Positions 43,311-55,282 of a stretch of 64,000 bases of DNA are shown here, in pieces. The stretch's first letter is position 1. The number at the start of each line of letters is the position of its first letter. This stretch comes from Hirsutella rhossiliensis (lineage: Eukaryota > Ascomycota > Sordariomycetes > Hypocreales > Ophiocordycipitaceae), in NCBI RefSeq assembly GCF_020360975.1, contig NW_025408687.1:62001-126000 (forward strand), given 5' to 3'. The notes under the pieces were generated by a model. That model saw only the letters and a program-made list of their open reading frames with translations, had not been told where the DNA came from and did not search any database. Both the position numbers and the translations under genes were made by a program.

Positions 43311-44957
43311 CTAGTGAGTAAGGTCCATGTCGTACTCGTCCTCCTCCTTGAAGTTGAGAGAGCCGTGCCCTTCTCCGTCGTCGTCAGGGTCGTTCCAGAA
43401 CTGCGTCGTGCCATCGCCAATTTCTCCGCCCATGCTCACATTGCCATTCTCTTCGGGGGTGATTCCAATAGAATCCAGGTTGGCCGTCAAGGAGTTGACA
43501 GGGTCCCCGCGGTAGTCTGTATGGTTTGGCACACGGAGGCCGGACCCGGAAGTCCGCGAGTATGAGAAGGAGCCCGTCTCGCTCTTAACCATGGCATCCA
43601 TTAGCTCAGTCTGCATGCGCCTCTCATCCTCGGTCAACTCAAAGGGAAAGTGTCCACCGAGCTCAGCAATGTTGTTCATGAGCTCCTCTTGTTGCTGGAG
43701 CTTGAGATGCAGCATCCACATCAGGTCACGGGTCCAGCTGACGGCGCCGTTGAGGATGTCGCCCTTGTTCGGGCCCTTGTCTTTTTCCTCAATGGGAAGA
43801 CCGGTGGTGATGTTGCCAGAACTGCCTCCGGCCGCGCGTCGGGCGCCCGGTCCAGCCAGTCCCGACGTGGCCTGCGATGGGCTGGAGATGCCGGTGAGGG
43901 TCGGGGACAAGGGCGTGCCGTTCTGTATCAGTTTGCGGATCTTCTCGTCCTCCAGGCGATGCGTGGGCACAAGCTTGCTAAGGTCTTGGATTCTCTCATT
44001 GATGTTATCGCGGCGTCGGCGCTCGACGAGATTGTGGGACTCGCGGCGCCGTTTGCGCTTCATCTCCTGGGTCGAGACAGGGCTGGGATTCACGCCCAGC
44101 TTGGCAGGCATGGATGTGCCGCCCTTGAGCATGACCTCGTTGATGGGGACCATGCCCTGTTGCATGGGGGAGGAGAAGCCCGAGTTGTACGAGGCAGGGA
44201 TGCTTCCAGTAGGAGTGTTCATCCACTGACCCGACGGGGACTTTTCATGGCTGCCCGAGTTGCGTATGGGCTGCGTGCCGAAACCAGGCGAGTCTTGGGA
44301 TCCTATGGGAATGCCGTGGATGCTGCTGGTCTTGGGTGTCATGGGGCTTCGGGCGGTTGAGGCCTTGCGCTGCATCTGTTGCGACATGCGGGCTCTTGCC
44401 TTTGCATTGAGATAGTTGGGGTCGTTGCCGTCGGCGCCCATGTCTGCTCCCGCCAGCGGAGATCCAGAGTAGGACATGGGCGAGTGGATCGAGGTGCCAA
44501 ACGAATGGTTGTTCTGCATCTGCCGGAATTGAGTATTGAAGCCGGCAGTATAGGGGCTCTGGATCGGGTCTCCATCTGGTGTGTTGGAGTAACCATTCAT
44601 CTGCGTGGGGTCAATGTGCAGACCGGATCCGCGATGCGATGCGAAGGCGCCCTGAGAAAAGCTCACGTTCATGGTAGTGAAGTCTTGGCCCTGGCCATGC
44701 ATGCCCGAGTGGCCCTCAGAAGGGCTTGCCAGGCCGTCGAGCAGTTCGTCATCTCCAAAGACGGCCGAGCCGCTGGAGAAGCCGTTGGGGGCGGTCCCGG
44801 ACGCAGAGTTGAAGTTGTTACTGCTATTATTGCCGGAGCTACTGTTGTTGAACGAGGGAGAGTAGCCACTGCCCATGGCGAGGTCATTGGGATCAATGTT
44901 GCCACCATTTGGGGCGGAGCCAAAGTGGTTGAACCCGTGTTGGGCCATGACGGGCAT
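43311..44957 (-). CDS. bHLH transcription factor with an unusually long loop
   Basis: A single coding exon of 548 residues on the minus strand, starting MPVMAQHGFNHFG. The N-terminal half is Asn/Ser/Gly-rich and disordered. The basic region and helix 1 (KRKRRRESHNLVERRRRDNI, then NERIQDLSKLVP) begin near 297. A loop of about 60 residues rich in Ser/Gly/Pro follows, and helix 2 is near 397-425 (KGDILNGAVSWTRDLMWMLH, then a Gln-rich coil). Glu within NLVERRRR fits E-box contact. The long loop recalls Rtg3-type factors. The tail is acidic (DDDGEGHGS...EEDEYDMDL). It is a nuclear DNA-binding regulator, probably dimeric; targets are unknown. A second in-frame ATG at codon 4 is an alternative start. 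Confidence 0.93.
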   Translation of the reverse strand: MPVMAQHGFNHFGSAPNGGNIDPNDLAMGSGYSPSFNNSSSGNNSSNNFNSASGTAPNGFSSGSAVFGDDELLDGLASPSEGHSGMHGQGQDFTTMNVSFSQGAFASHRGSGLHIDPTQMNGYSNTPDGDPIQSPYTAGFNTQFRQMQNNHSFGTSIHSPMSYSGSPLAGADMGADGNDPNYLNAKARARMSQQMQRKASTARSPMTPKTSSIHGIPIGSQDSPGFGTQPIRNSGSHEKSPSGQWMNTPTGSIPASYNSGFSSPMQQGMVPINEVMLKGGTSMPAKLGVNPSPVSTQEMKRKRRRESHNLVERRRRDNINERIQDLSKLVPTHRLEDEKIRKLIQNGTPLSPTLTGISSPSQATSGLAGPGARRAAGGSSGNITTGLPIEEKDKGPNKGDILNGAVSWTRDLMWMLHLKLQQQEELMNNIAELGGHFPFELTEDERRMQTELMDAMVKSETGSFSYSRTSGSGLRVPNHTDYRGDPVNSLTANLDSIGITPEENGNVSMGGEIGDGTTQFWNDPDDDGEGHGSLNFKEEDEYDMDLTH

Positions 44958-47900
44958 TTAGGCTTACGAAGCCTTGTATCGATGCTGCTGCGATGGTGGA
45001 CTATATGATTCGTCCGCCAAGGGATGAGATTCGGTCGCCGATACCACTTGCTAGGTGCACGGCTGTCAGCCCCGAGAAGCCGCTGGACGGTGCCGGGGCG
45101 AGAAAGAAAAAGGATAGTCGAAGAAGCTGTTGGCAATATGCACCAAGAGGGAGGTTAGTCGACTGCGTGCACTGGGAGCAGAAGAACAGCGAGCCGTCAG
45201 CGGCGTGGTCGAGGGAGGCGGGACTTGTGTGTTCGGGTGCTAGAAGGCGGCTGTCAGTCAGAGGGGGGGGGGGGGGGGGGGCGAGCGATCGGGAGAAGGA
45301 TTGCGCGGAAGAGCCCGGCAAAGCACATCGACCTACCAGGCGCGATGAAATGGCAGGCGCTGTTGATGAGAAGTCGGCGCAGCTTGCTACCTGCACGCCA
45401 TCTAACAGGAGCCTTGAGCGCTGTGCGGCGAGGAAAAGAGGACCAGCGGCAGAATGCGACGTCGGAGGGGGTCTTTGCGACAGGCTGCCTTGGATTCGCC
45501 AGTGTGCGAGGGTGGTGAGAAAAGTGTGGTCGGGGGTGGGCGATGGATCCGGGGGTCGTCCTGGGACCGTCGCCTGTTAACAGGAGGGTCCAGGCGGTAA
45601 CGGAAGCCTGTCGGCCCTAGAAGTGCTATCTGTAGCGAGCTATATAGCCTGGGGAAAGGGAGGGAGGCGTCGTCGAGGAGCGGTGCCGAAGCCAAAGTAG
45701 GGGTGAGGCCTTGTTTCTCGCTGCTGCTGCTGCCCAATCGTAAGCCGGTGCTTGCTTGATGGCGGCTCGCAGCGCACAGAGGATTGGCGTGAGCAGCGAC
45801 GACGGGGATGGGGTGGATGGTCGGTCGGTATTGGAAGAAGAAGAGGGCCAGCTTCAAGTAGGCAGGGAGGCTTTTGACTAGCAGGCAGACGAAGAAGCAA
45901 AGGAGAAAAAAAGGTGGGGGTGGAGAGTTTGAGTTGAAGGGAGGGGGCAGCGGCGGGTGCGCGGGCGGCTTAGGGGAGAAGCGGGAGGGGCGAGGCGCAC
46001 AGTGGGCTACTTGCCCTGTAGGTACCCCTTTGGCCCGGCGGGGGGTGCGCGTGTTAAGAGAGAGAGAGGGAGCGAGGGAGCGAGGGCTGGTGGGCGTTGA
46101 TCCGCCGGTTGGTTGTGGCGGGCTTTGGCGCAACAAGCGAGGACGCGCAAAAAGGGCTTTGTGGGATGGAACTCACTAGATTGGCCCAGGGAAACAAGGT
46201 GTGCGTGTCTGGAGGATTTATGCGCGCCGGGTCGCACAAGGGAGCTGCGGAGAGAGAGCAGGTTGTTCGGAAAGACAATGGATGTCCGAGTGCGGAACAG
46301 GGGCTATGCGGGGTGAAGTGGCTGCTTAAAAAGACCAGCAGCAGTGGCGGGCCCCTGTTTGCGATGGTGGGCCTGGATGGACCAAGAAGAGCCGACGAGG
46401 CTTGCGAAAGGCGCAGGGCGGCGGCAGTGTTTATGGAGATGATGATGCCGATGCTCCTCCTTCTTGGGCAGGCAGCCTCGTTGGTGGGCGCGCGACGCTG
46501 ACGCGGATGCCTCGGTGGCAGTTCGCGGGCCCTGCAGGCTGCTGTCGATCGACGAAGTTGGGGGGGTTCGTGGCGGCGGGCCAATCGTCTGATGGGCCGC
46601 GCAAGGCTGGGCCGCGGGCGCGCAAGACAGGCTGCCCCGGAATGTCTCGTCGACGGCGAAAAAAGGACTAAAAAAAGGTTGCCGTGGCTGTTTTGGTTGT
46701 GTAACGGCCTGTTGTTTTTCTCGGTGCGTGGGCGAGCTGTTGTCGGCGTGTTTCTTTGGCAGAGCCGGGTCGAGCTTCATCACCGTCCGTCCACTTTGCT
46801 TTCCAGCTAGCCCGCTCTGGCCCGGAACGGCCTCGCATCTTATACTGCCCACGCTAATCGCGACGACTCCCTACGGCGATACGAAATGTCGTCCCGCTCC
46901 TCGTCGTCTGACTCGCCTTGGGCTTACGAGTGTGGTGTGGTGGTGGCATCCATTTCCTTGTCTGGACACCCACCCTCGGGCTCAACGTGACTCTGCTTTT
47001 GAGACACAGGCTCGATATGGCACTCTGGCCTCTGCCATCGAGCTGCATCATGGAATCGGAGTTTCCTGCCCGGTCATGCGTGTCTGCGATGCCCCCGAGA
47101 GCCTCTCCAGCGCCTTGGCCACGGGGCCATGTAAGGAACCAGAAGAGGTCAGCCTCCATGGGGGAAGCGGTGCATGATGTCCCGTCGTCCAAGTTGTCGT
47201 CGTCGTCGTCGGCAAAGCAGGGTGCGGGTTGGACCAGGCATGGGCTTGCTGTTGCACCCCATCCATCATCATATCTGTACATATGCATGCATGCATGTTC
47301 ATACCTTGTGTACATACACACATCAAGTGCGCACTCGTGTATGTACTGTACAGTCTTGCGCGCATCGATTCTCCATTTGCAATGTCGCCGTGCCATGGCC
47401 GAGCGAGGCAGGTATATCAACGGCAGCGCAAAGGACACTTGACGCCTCGTACCCAGCTCAACCAACTACTGTACACCGGCATCTGCCTCCCGTCCAAAGC
47501 AACCCGTCTCCCAGCTGCCGCACGTCACGTCCATGTCCTTGTCCTTGCAAGCAAGGTACAACGCCATCTCGCATAAGGCCAAGGCCTCACCCTGCTTTAC
47601 AACTCCCAGCCGCGAGTTCGTTCGTCCGCGGCAGAGCCGCTGCGGCCCCTCACCTCCCTCGCGCAAAGCCACCTACCACCTGGGGATGACGAGTAGGTGG
47701 TAGGCAACCTTGCCTGGCCGTCTCGACATGGTAAGTAGGCCTGGCTGATGTGGCCGTGACTTGTACTACTTGTTGCGTCTGGCGCGGGCGACTAAAATAG
47801 AAGGGCACCAAATAGCAGGGTACCTGGCGATGGCACAGGATATCCCAGCTGCCACATGTACCCAGGTATCTATCCAATCACCACCAGCACGCCGCGGCCA

Positions 47901-48492
47901 ACCTCAGCCGGGTAGCGCCACACTTACCCCCCTCTTCCGGCTACCAATCATGTGGCCTGCCGCCGCCTCGTCAAGCACGCATCCGACTTCCTTCCACACC
48001 CCCAGCCTTTCCTCTCTGCCCTCCGCACCTCCGCGACTCGACCTGCGCGCCCGGATTACCCTCGACTTCTAGCCTTGTTTGTTTCCCAGACGGCCCATTT
48101 CCAAGCGGTACGCGCGGTTCGATTCGCCCAACGCGCCCGCTGCCTGTGCCCGTGAGCCGTGGAGAAAACATCCGCTTAGTGGGCTCCCCTCCCCATTCCC
48201 TTCTGGCTGTCCTGTGTCCTGTTTGGATCGCTTCAATCCGACCGTGGGTTCCCTCTCTCACCCCTGCTCCTCTTGCGACCTATATCAAACCCTCTGACTG
48301 ACCGTACCCAGGTCGGAGCAGCTCGCTCGTCCTTGATAGGACTGCCCCCTCTGTCGACCGCGCGCCATACTTCCCCTTTCCTCTCTACTCGACGCCGAAT
48401 CACACCCCTCGGGGGACTTGACCGTCACGAACTGTCGCCCATCTTCTTCGCAGCCGTCTTATAATCCCGCCTTTCCCGTCTGCAAACCAACC
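44958..48492. promoter_or_regulatory. Long divergent spacer between the bHLH and sft2 genes
   Basis: 3.5 kb without a supported protein gene, the longest gene-free stretch here. The left part is purine-rich on the plus strand (pyrimidine-rich as the bHLH mRNA would read) and includes a run of 19 G at 45263-45281 followed by features of an intron 3' end on the minus strand. A long bHLH 5' leader with an intron is likely. The right end (47950-48490) is C-rich, like an sft2 leader. Open frames here have random composition. Confidence 0.5.
45263..45281. repeat. Homopolymer run of 19 G
   Basis: Nineteen consecutive G on the plus strand, so poly-C on the strand of the bHLH gene. TCTGACTGACAG follows directly on that strand, which looks like a branch point and 3' splice site. 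Confidence 0.9.
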
Positions 48493-49558
48493 ATGGCTTC
48501 CAACTCGTTCCGGGACTCCATCAACTCGCTCGGCTGGAGCCGGCGTAACGAGGAGGCGCCCATCAACACTTCGCAGCAGTCGGGTCTGCTGTCGTCCATC
48601 AAGAGCCTCAACCCTTTCCAGGACCGTGGCTATGTGCGTCTCCCGACCACCGAGAGCGCCGGGGCACCTTTGCCGGCACCAAGTCGGCGAGAGGAGGAAG
48701 AGGGCTGGTTCGTACGTGAGTCAACCTGACGACATAGAGTCGCGGCACCCCTGCAGCGGGACATGTGCAGCCCGTCTTTGGCCTATACCTTAGATTCTGC
48801 ATGTGATCCGGATGATGCACCTCGTGGGTGGCAGGGCTAACTGGGGTTGCAGTGAGCAGGTGGGACCGGTTGTTGATCTTTGGGGCTTGTAACCTGGCTG
48901 CCCTCGCCTGCTTCGTCATCTGCTTCACCCTCTTCCCGGTTCTCTCCCTCAGGCCGCGCAAGTTTGTCATATTGTGAGTGGGCCCGCCCGTCCCCTCCGC
49001 CCGCCGTCTTTCCTTTTGCGCCTCTGGCCCCCTCCTTTCCCGCAGCTCGCCTTTCCCATGTAGCGACGATTGCCGGCCCCCCCAGAGGGCCCACCTGACG
49101 GCCGCTTGCCTTGCTTGACAAGTGCCGTATCCTAGAGGCCCCCGCTGTTGACCTACGGCGTGTCGCAGTTGGCCCAGAGCTAATGGCAAGCAGATGGTCT
49201 GTCGGGTCGCTCCTCTTCCTGGCATCCTTTGCAGCCGTGATGGGGCCCATGAACTACATATATCACCTCCTGTCGGCTCCCAGACTGCCGTTTACCGCAG
49301 CATACTTTGGGTCCATCCTGACGACGCTGCTCTTCGCGCTCAAGGTGTGTTTCCAGCTACGTTACGACCATGCAGCAATGACGTGACTGACCCGCAGGCA
49401 CGCAGCTTCATAGCACCATTTTGACCATGCTATCCGCCTTTGTCCAACTCGCCTGTCTGCTATGGTATCTCATCAGCTACTTTCCCATGGGCTCTACCGG
49501 CCTTCGCCTAGCCGCTTCGTTTGGGACCAGGCAAGCCACAGCGTGGATTACGGGGTAA
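48493..49558 (+). CDS. sft2: Sft2-like Golgi membrane protein
   Basis: Exons 48493-48715, 48853-48973, 49194-49344 and 49406-49558 give 215 residues with closing phases. A soluble N-terminus (MASNSFRDSINSLGWSRRNE) precedes four membrane segments: LLIFGACNLAALACFVICFT, WSVGSLLFLASFAAVMGPMN, FTAAYFGSILTTLLFALK and ILTMLSAFVQLACLLWYLIS. The order and the CFxxxFTLFPVLSLRPRKF-like first loop match the Got1/Sft2 family. In yeast, Sft2 helps vesicles fuse with the late Golgi alongside Sed5/Sft1 SNAREs. The protein is one of the four-helix, SNARE-independent helpers. The last acceptor (CGCAG before CTTCATAGC) was chosen over an earlier CAG because it preserves the frame. Confidence 0.92.
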
Positions 49559-52500
49559 TCGAAGAGTGTACAAGGCCGCAGCGAGACGGGGTGCTGGGCT
49601 GGCTTGGCCAGTCACTGATGAGACTTGGACAGCCTGTAGAGTGGTCGTAACTGCACACATCAGTTCTTTCTTTTTCGTTGTTATTTCTCAAAGCGCCAAG
49701 TGTCGTCAGAACAGAGATGAGCGAGGTGCGAGGCTGCTGGCCGGCCGGCCGATGAGGGAAACGCCCTACATGGGCTTGCTCTACGTTGTTGACTAGGCAG
49801 ACATCAGCCTCGACTCAAAGGCCACGATCAAGAGCGGCTGGCCAGCCGGCCAAAAGCGCCTGCCGAGTCGATCTCATAGGCAGTGGCAAATAAGGGAGCG
49901 GGCCAGAGTCGCAGGCTCGTCGTCCAAAGGATATAGCCACTCGCCATGGCATTTGGGCTCCGGCGACCCCGCTGCAAGGTCTTGGCGCTGGCATGGGACA
50001 AGACAACGTCATTGCTGGGAAGCGTGAGAAGTCGGTGTCGTGGGCGCGGTACTCGGTCCACTGCGCGGCAGAAGATGGACGAAGTTGGGTCAACGTCGTT
50101 TTGGCTCAAGGAAAGAAAACGTTGTAATAGTACCAGTAGCCGTTTGATGGCTCCCGCGGGGCACAGGGTGAATAAGTCCCTTGTCTTGCAAGGGAGGCGC
50201 TTCGGCACCCAGGCAGATGCCGAGCAAGCCGCCACAGACTTTTGGCCCGTTGCCTCGGGGAACTAAAGAAATGAGGTACAAGGGCGCATGCCTGACGCGG
50301 GAAAATCACCGCGGGCCGTACCACCTCCCTAGTAGAGGTTGGCACCGGATGGGGATCTACTGCGCGTATGTACGAGCATACTGGATTCATGTACGTATGC
50401 ATGCATGCAGGTAGGGGCATATCATGCTGCGGCGTTGCACGAACGAATGCCGTACGGCAGGGCAGGCTGGAGACGGGCCGGCGGGCATCACCGGGGCGCG
50501 CCACCCATGATGCCTCTCGCCGAGGCCAACGGGGTGGGTTGCATCGGCCATAAGTGTATTACCCAGAGTCACCCCGTATGCGGAGTAGGGATGAAAGATG
50601 GAATACCTCCGTATATGGTGATGAAGAGGAGACGGGGGATCTGCACATGGGGGGTGGGTGCGGAATTCGCCCTGGCCGTGTACGCTTTGTAGGCTTGATG
50701 TATGTCTGGCCCATCTCATCTGCCTTGACAGATTGCTCCTGGACAAGGTGGTTTTCGGGCAGACGATGGATGCTCTCTCTGTGCCGCATAGACGCCGGCG
50801 CCGGGCCACATCAGGTAGGTGAGTGCACGATGCCTCCCTCGCTCCCTGCCAAGCTGGTTAAATATGGGGGAACCTTGTGTTTTATCAGGAGGCAAGACTC
50901 GGTCAGACTGGGTTCCTAGGTGGGCATAGCAGGCGACGGCTGTACCCCCTTCTCGTGAGACAAGAAGGGCAATGTTCCACCATAGCCAGGACAGTGGCAA
51001 CAAGGCCCTATTACGGTCATTGTGAGGCCCCTTTGTTGCATGCCTGGAGCCTTGGTCCGAGAAGCCAAGTCCGGTTGCCAGCGCAGAGGCAGGTAGGTAC
51101 TCCGTATGCCCACTGCTAGACATCCATACCGGCCTGGCTGGCAAGCTTGTCGACGGCAGCCGGCGAGGGCCAAGGGTGGCCGCTCCGCATGCCTGGCCCA
51201 GACGGTGCTGAAATGTGCCATCTGTCATCAAACATCGTTTGTCCAAGGTAGATATACTTTCGCCTCGGCGTTGCCCGCCAGGTCTGACTAAGGGAGTGGG
51301 TACCTTGCCTTTTAGAGACCATGGTCTAGTTTCCTGGCGGTTTGTGTGCGCTGGATGGACACACAGCAGAGGGCGGAGATGAGACGTGTTCGCTCGAGGG
51401 GCGAGGAACAGGTGGCGATGTGAGCGAACTTCTGCTGTTCTCATTTCCGACAGGGAAATCTCAAAGAATGGAAAGGGGGGTCTTCGATGCGGAAGACTGT
51501 TGCGCTATGTTGTGTTGCTGCTCCCTTTTCGTCGCCTTTTTTTTTTTTTTTTCAGTAACCGGCTTGGCTGCTATCCGAGGTACAGGGTCTTGTCAGCAAA
51601 CAAGGGTGGCTCGCCATGTACTCCCTCGTAGTGGCGGTGCCCAGTCGCTCGTCTCCTCCCCGGGGCCTCTGCAATTCGCTCCTCAGGGCCTTCTCCCGCT
51701 GCACTTTATCCGCCCGCTCCGTCAGCGCCAGGCTAAAGGGCCAGGTAGGCAGGTAGGTACTGTACAGTACCTACCTAGCCTACCTAACCTACGTACCTAC
51801 CTGCAGTAAGAAGTAATAAGGTACTGTACTCGCTCCATCGGCCCCCCGGGTCAGAGAGAGGGGAAGCCGGGCGGGCAAAGAGGAAAAAAATTTATCACTT
51901 CACACAACGCAAAAAAATACCCTCCGACCTTACTTCTCCCTCACCTCCTCCTACCTACTCCTCCTCCTCCTCCGCCGCCGCCGCCGCGCCTCTGCTGCCA
52001 CACTCTTCCCGATACCCCAGACAGTCCCTTCGCATTGCCGCTGCAGCCCTTGCATTCCCCTTGTGCCCAGCATTTCCGGGCCTGCGCTTCCACCTGTCTC
52101 GACGAGCGCGGCTCGTTCGCCCGGCCACCCGCCTCCCAGCGTGCCAGCCGGCTGATCCTCCTCAACCCCCTTCGTTCGCTTCGCCTACTACACGTCTCGT
52201 CTCGCCCGGCATCGTCCTGGCTGGGTCCCGGCAGTCTTTTCTCGCTGCCCCCCTTTCTCGCCCGCCTTCGGGCTCCGTCTTTTTTGTCCACGATCCTGCC
52301 TACGAAGCCCCTTCCAAGGTGTCGCTGCGACACCTGCGAGTGCCCTTTCCCCTCTTCCTAGACCGACGCGGGTCCTCGACCGCGGCGGCTGACACGACTG
52401 CACGATCGGCTTTCCCACCCCCTGTGGCCCGCCTCCGTGGACGTGGCCTTGACGCCTGCCTGGACACGTCGAACACTTCGACGGACAGTCACTTCACCCT

Positions 52501-52762
52501 CGCAACCATCGCGGGCATCTGTTGACGCAGCAGAAGCATCGCTCATCGCGACGCCGTGCACGTCTCAGAGCACAAGCCGACTCTGGGTGATAGCTGCTGC
52601 ACCAACCCTGCTCGTTGTCGACGATCCACATTCTGCCCCGCTTGGGGAGCGTCGGCAGCACGCATAGCAACAGACGACGACGCCTCGTGTGTGTGCTGAA
52701 AAGTCTTCATTGTGGTGGTCGTTTCTGACATGATTTGCGCAGCCGAATCCAATCCCAGCGAA
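49559..52762. other. Long gene-free spacer and leader of the La-motif gene
   Basis: 3.2 kb with no supported gene. It contains a TACTCCGTA 9-mer (51098), a T-run (about 51538-51552), a perfect 26-bp palindrome (51751-51776) in a TACC/GGTA-rich patch, and a C/CT-rich leader at 51920-52330. The start region of the La-motif gene probably has an intron ending TTTGCGCAG near 52742. Confidence 0.5.
51751..51776. repeat. Perfect 26-bp palindrome
   Basis: Left arm AGGTAGGTACTGT, right arm its exact reverse complement, no spacer. Flanking GGTAGGC (left) and GCCTACC (right) extend the stem with one bulged base. Confidence 0.9.
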
Positions 52763-55282
52763 ATGGCGGCTTCTTCCACCTTCTCCTACGCGCAAGCGGC
52801 CAAGGGACAGGGCGCGCCCCCTGCCGCCACTCCTTTGTCCAACCCGCCCGCCCAGGCTCAAGCTTCCCAGCCCGCGTCCTCCGCGAGCAAGGTCACTTTG
52901 CCTGCTGAAACCCCGGCCGAGTCGCCGGAACAGACTCTCAACGCCGATGCTCCATCTTCGATCGAGGAGAAGCAGGACATGGATTCCACCAATGGCTCAG
53001 AGAGCGACTCGCCCTCCGAGACGACCACGGACAGGAGGCTCGAGTCGAAGCGGGATGATGACGCCGGCCGCCTTGAGCGACCCTGGCGGCGAGCTGAAAA
53101 GGGAACGAGGTCCTCCAGCGCTACCGCTCGTTCGGTCGACGAGTCCGACTCGAGAAAGCCGCGGAAGAATAAGAAGGCCAAGGCTTCGGATAAGCAGGCA
53201 AGCGACCAGGCCTCAAGCTCCGACAAGGAGCAGGTCCCTGTGCCAGAGGCCCCCAAGATTGAGCTTTCGGAAGCCCCCATACCTCCTGTCAATATTTGGC
53301 AGCAGCGGAAAGAGGCGCAGGCGGCAAAGACCAAGCCGGCCATGAACAACGACGAGGAGTCGACCAATGGCGTGCCGGGCCACGCAGAGGATGCGAAGAA
53401 AACTCCCAAGATTGGCCAAGACTCTGCGTTCCCCGCGCGTGAGAGCACATCCGCGAATGGAGCCAAGCCAATTCGAAAGGCTGGCGATATTGCTCGCCCG
53501 GAACGAAACGGCAGCCGAGGCTCCAAGTCTGTCGACAGCGAGAGCAAGGACGACAAGGCCGAACTGCCACCCTCTGTGCAGGATTCTGCCTCGTGGCCTA
53601 CTCCCGAGACCGCCATCAAGGAAGATCGGAGGAAGTCGAGCTCGGCCCAGATCGACCGCCAGGACAAGGAGTCGAGCAAGGAGAGTCAGGATGACGGCTC
53701 GCAGGCGAAGCCACGCCAGAAGGGCAAGTGGGTCGCGTACGACTATGTGCCTTCGGTCAGCTTCGAGACGCAGATCCCCCAAATGCGCAACTCCAAGCCT
53801 CGAGGTGGCGCGCGGGGTGCCAACGGCACCAGGGCATCGACTGGCACTATCGCGGGAGACAAGGCCGCTCTGGCTACGCCGGTGAGCAAGTCAACCGAAT
53901 CCAAAGAACGACCTCGTGAGGCCGGCGCCACCTCGAATCGGACTGCCTCCCTACCCCCGGCCGCAAAGCGCGTCTCGATGGATGCCTCGAGTGCCAAGGA
54001 CCAAAAGAAGACGTCTGGCTACACCGCCGGTGACAAGGCCAGAGATGCGACATCTTCTCACCCTACTGTACGTACGCTGGCATCATCTTGGTGGCAACGC
54101 CGTGATACGAAAAGCTTTCCTTGCATACAAGCTTTGCTAACTCGACAATAGGAACCGGGCCATGTTGCCAGGGAGCGCCCAGAGGGCCGCGGCGAGCGAG
54201 GTCGCGGAGGCTATCGCGGCCGTGGCGGACACCACGCCATCAACACGCACTCGCAACACCAGCACGGCGCCTCTGGATTCACGTCCGGGTCTATGCCATC
54301 CAGGCCTCAGGGCCCCTACAGCCCTCCGCCGAGGCAAGGTAGCCACAACCAGATGTTCATGCCTCCTCAGCAGAGGGGCGGGCGAGGCCGCAACGGCGCC
54401 GGCGCAAATTTCCACCGCATGTCTCTGCCCAACGGATCGACGCGGCTTCCCCCCGTGCAGACGCAGTTCGGCCCGTACGAGTACCCCATGGCGCCGCTGA
54501 CGGCCATGCCGTTCCAGACCCATCCTTATTGGGACAACGTCGTCATGTCGTTGCTCAAGAATCAGATCGAATACTACTTCTCGATCGAGAATCTCTGCAA
54601 GGACATGTACCTCCGCAAGCGGATGGACTCGCAAGGCTTTGTCAACCTGCACTTTGTCGCGGCGTTTAAGCGCATAAGGGAGCTTACGTCCGACATGGGC
54701 ATGATCCGGGCAGTGTGCGAGTCGTCGAGCGAGCTCGACTTTGTTGTGGGCGAGGATGATGTTGAGCGACTTCGCCGAAGATCGGGCTGGCAGAGCTTCG
54801 TGTTGCCGATGGAGGACCGCGATGACTTTGCCCGCAACGCTGGCCCCTCACACATTACTTTTAAGAACCGGCCCTACGCTCTCGGCCCCCAGTTTAGCGG
54901 AATATCCCCGGCTTCGTTTGGCGTCTCGCCTCCCCTAGGATACAACCCTCAGGGCGAGCCTCAGTTTCAGCAGTTTTCCGAGGGACACGGCCTCAATGGA
55001 GGTGTAAACGGCGGCGGCCTAACACACAGCGGGTCCAGCCAGCTCTCTGCCGAGGTCCCAGACTTTTCGCCCTCGGGGCCCGCCATACCTACCGGGTCAG
55101 CCCGCTCCGATCAAGGGGCCGTCAAGTCCAAGGGTGCGGCTGATGCGGACGGCGATGCCAGTCCCAAAGCCACCACGGCTTCCGTCGCACTGAACGGCTG
55201 CAGCGGCGAACCTGCTGCAAACGCATCGCCGCCAGGGATCGAATCTGAAGGACCTCAGGCTCAGGAAGCGGCCCACTCGTAG
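52763..55282 (+). CDS. La-motif (HTH La-type) RNA-binding protein, Sro9/Slr1-like
   Basis: Exons 52763-54067 and 54152-55282 give 811 residues. The N-terminal FSYAQAAKG motif is typical of this fungal family. A long Ser/Lys/Glu-rich disordered half follows. Just after the intron (GTACGT...CAATAG) an RGG-type segment begins (GERGRGGYRGRGGHH). The La motif lies at about 540-665 (WDNVVMSLLKNQIEYYFSIE; NLCKDMYLRKRMDSQGFV; the RIRELTSDMG helix). The tail is Gly/Ser-rich. Yeast Sro9 and Slf1 bind mRNA and polysomes; LARP proteins act similarly. An upstream in-frame ATG at 52730 exists but is probably intronic, so 52763 is preferred. Confidence 0.92.

Noticed and set aside
46304..46852. Minus-strand ORF in the bHLH upstream region as a separate gene
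   Set aside because: Low-complexity, His/Pro/Ser-rich translation with no conserved feature; more likely leader sequence.
48116..48126. GGTTCGATTCG resembling a tRNA B box
   Set aside because: No cloverleaf can be drawn with the surrounding sequence.
50716..51444. Minus-strand ORF (242 codons) in the sft2/La-motif spacer
   Set aside because: No domain or hydrophobic pattern, and the composition is that of non-coding DNA.
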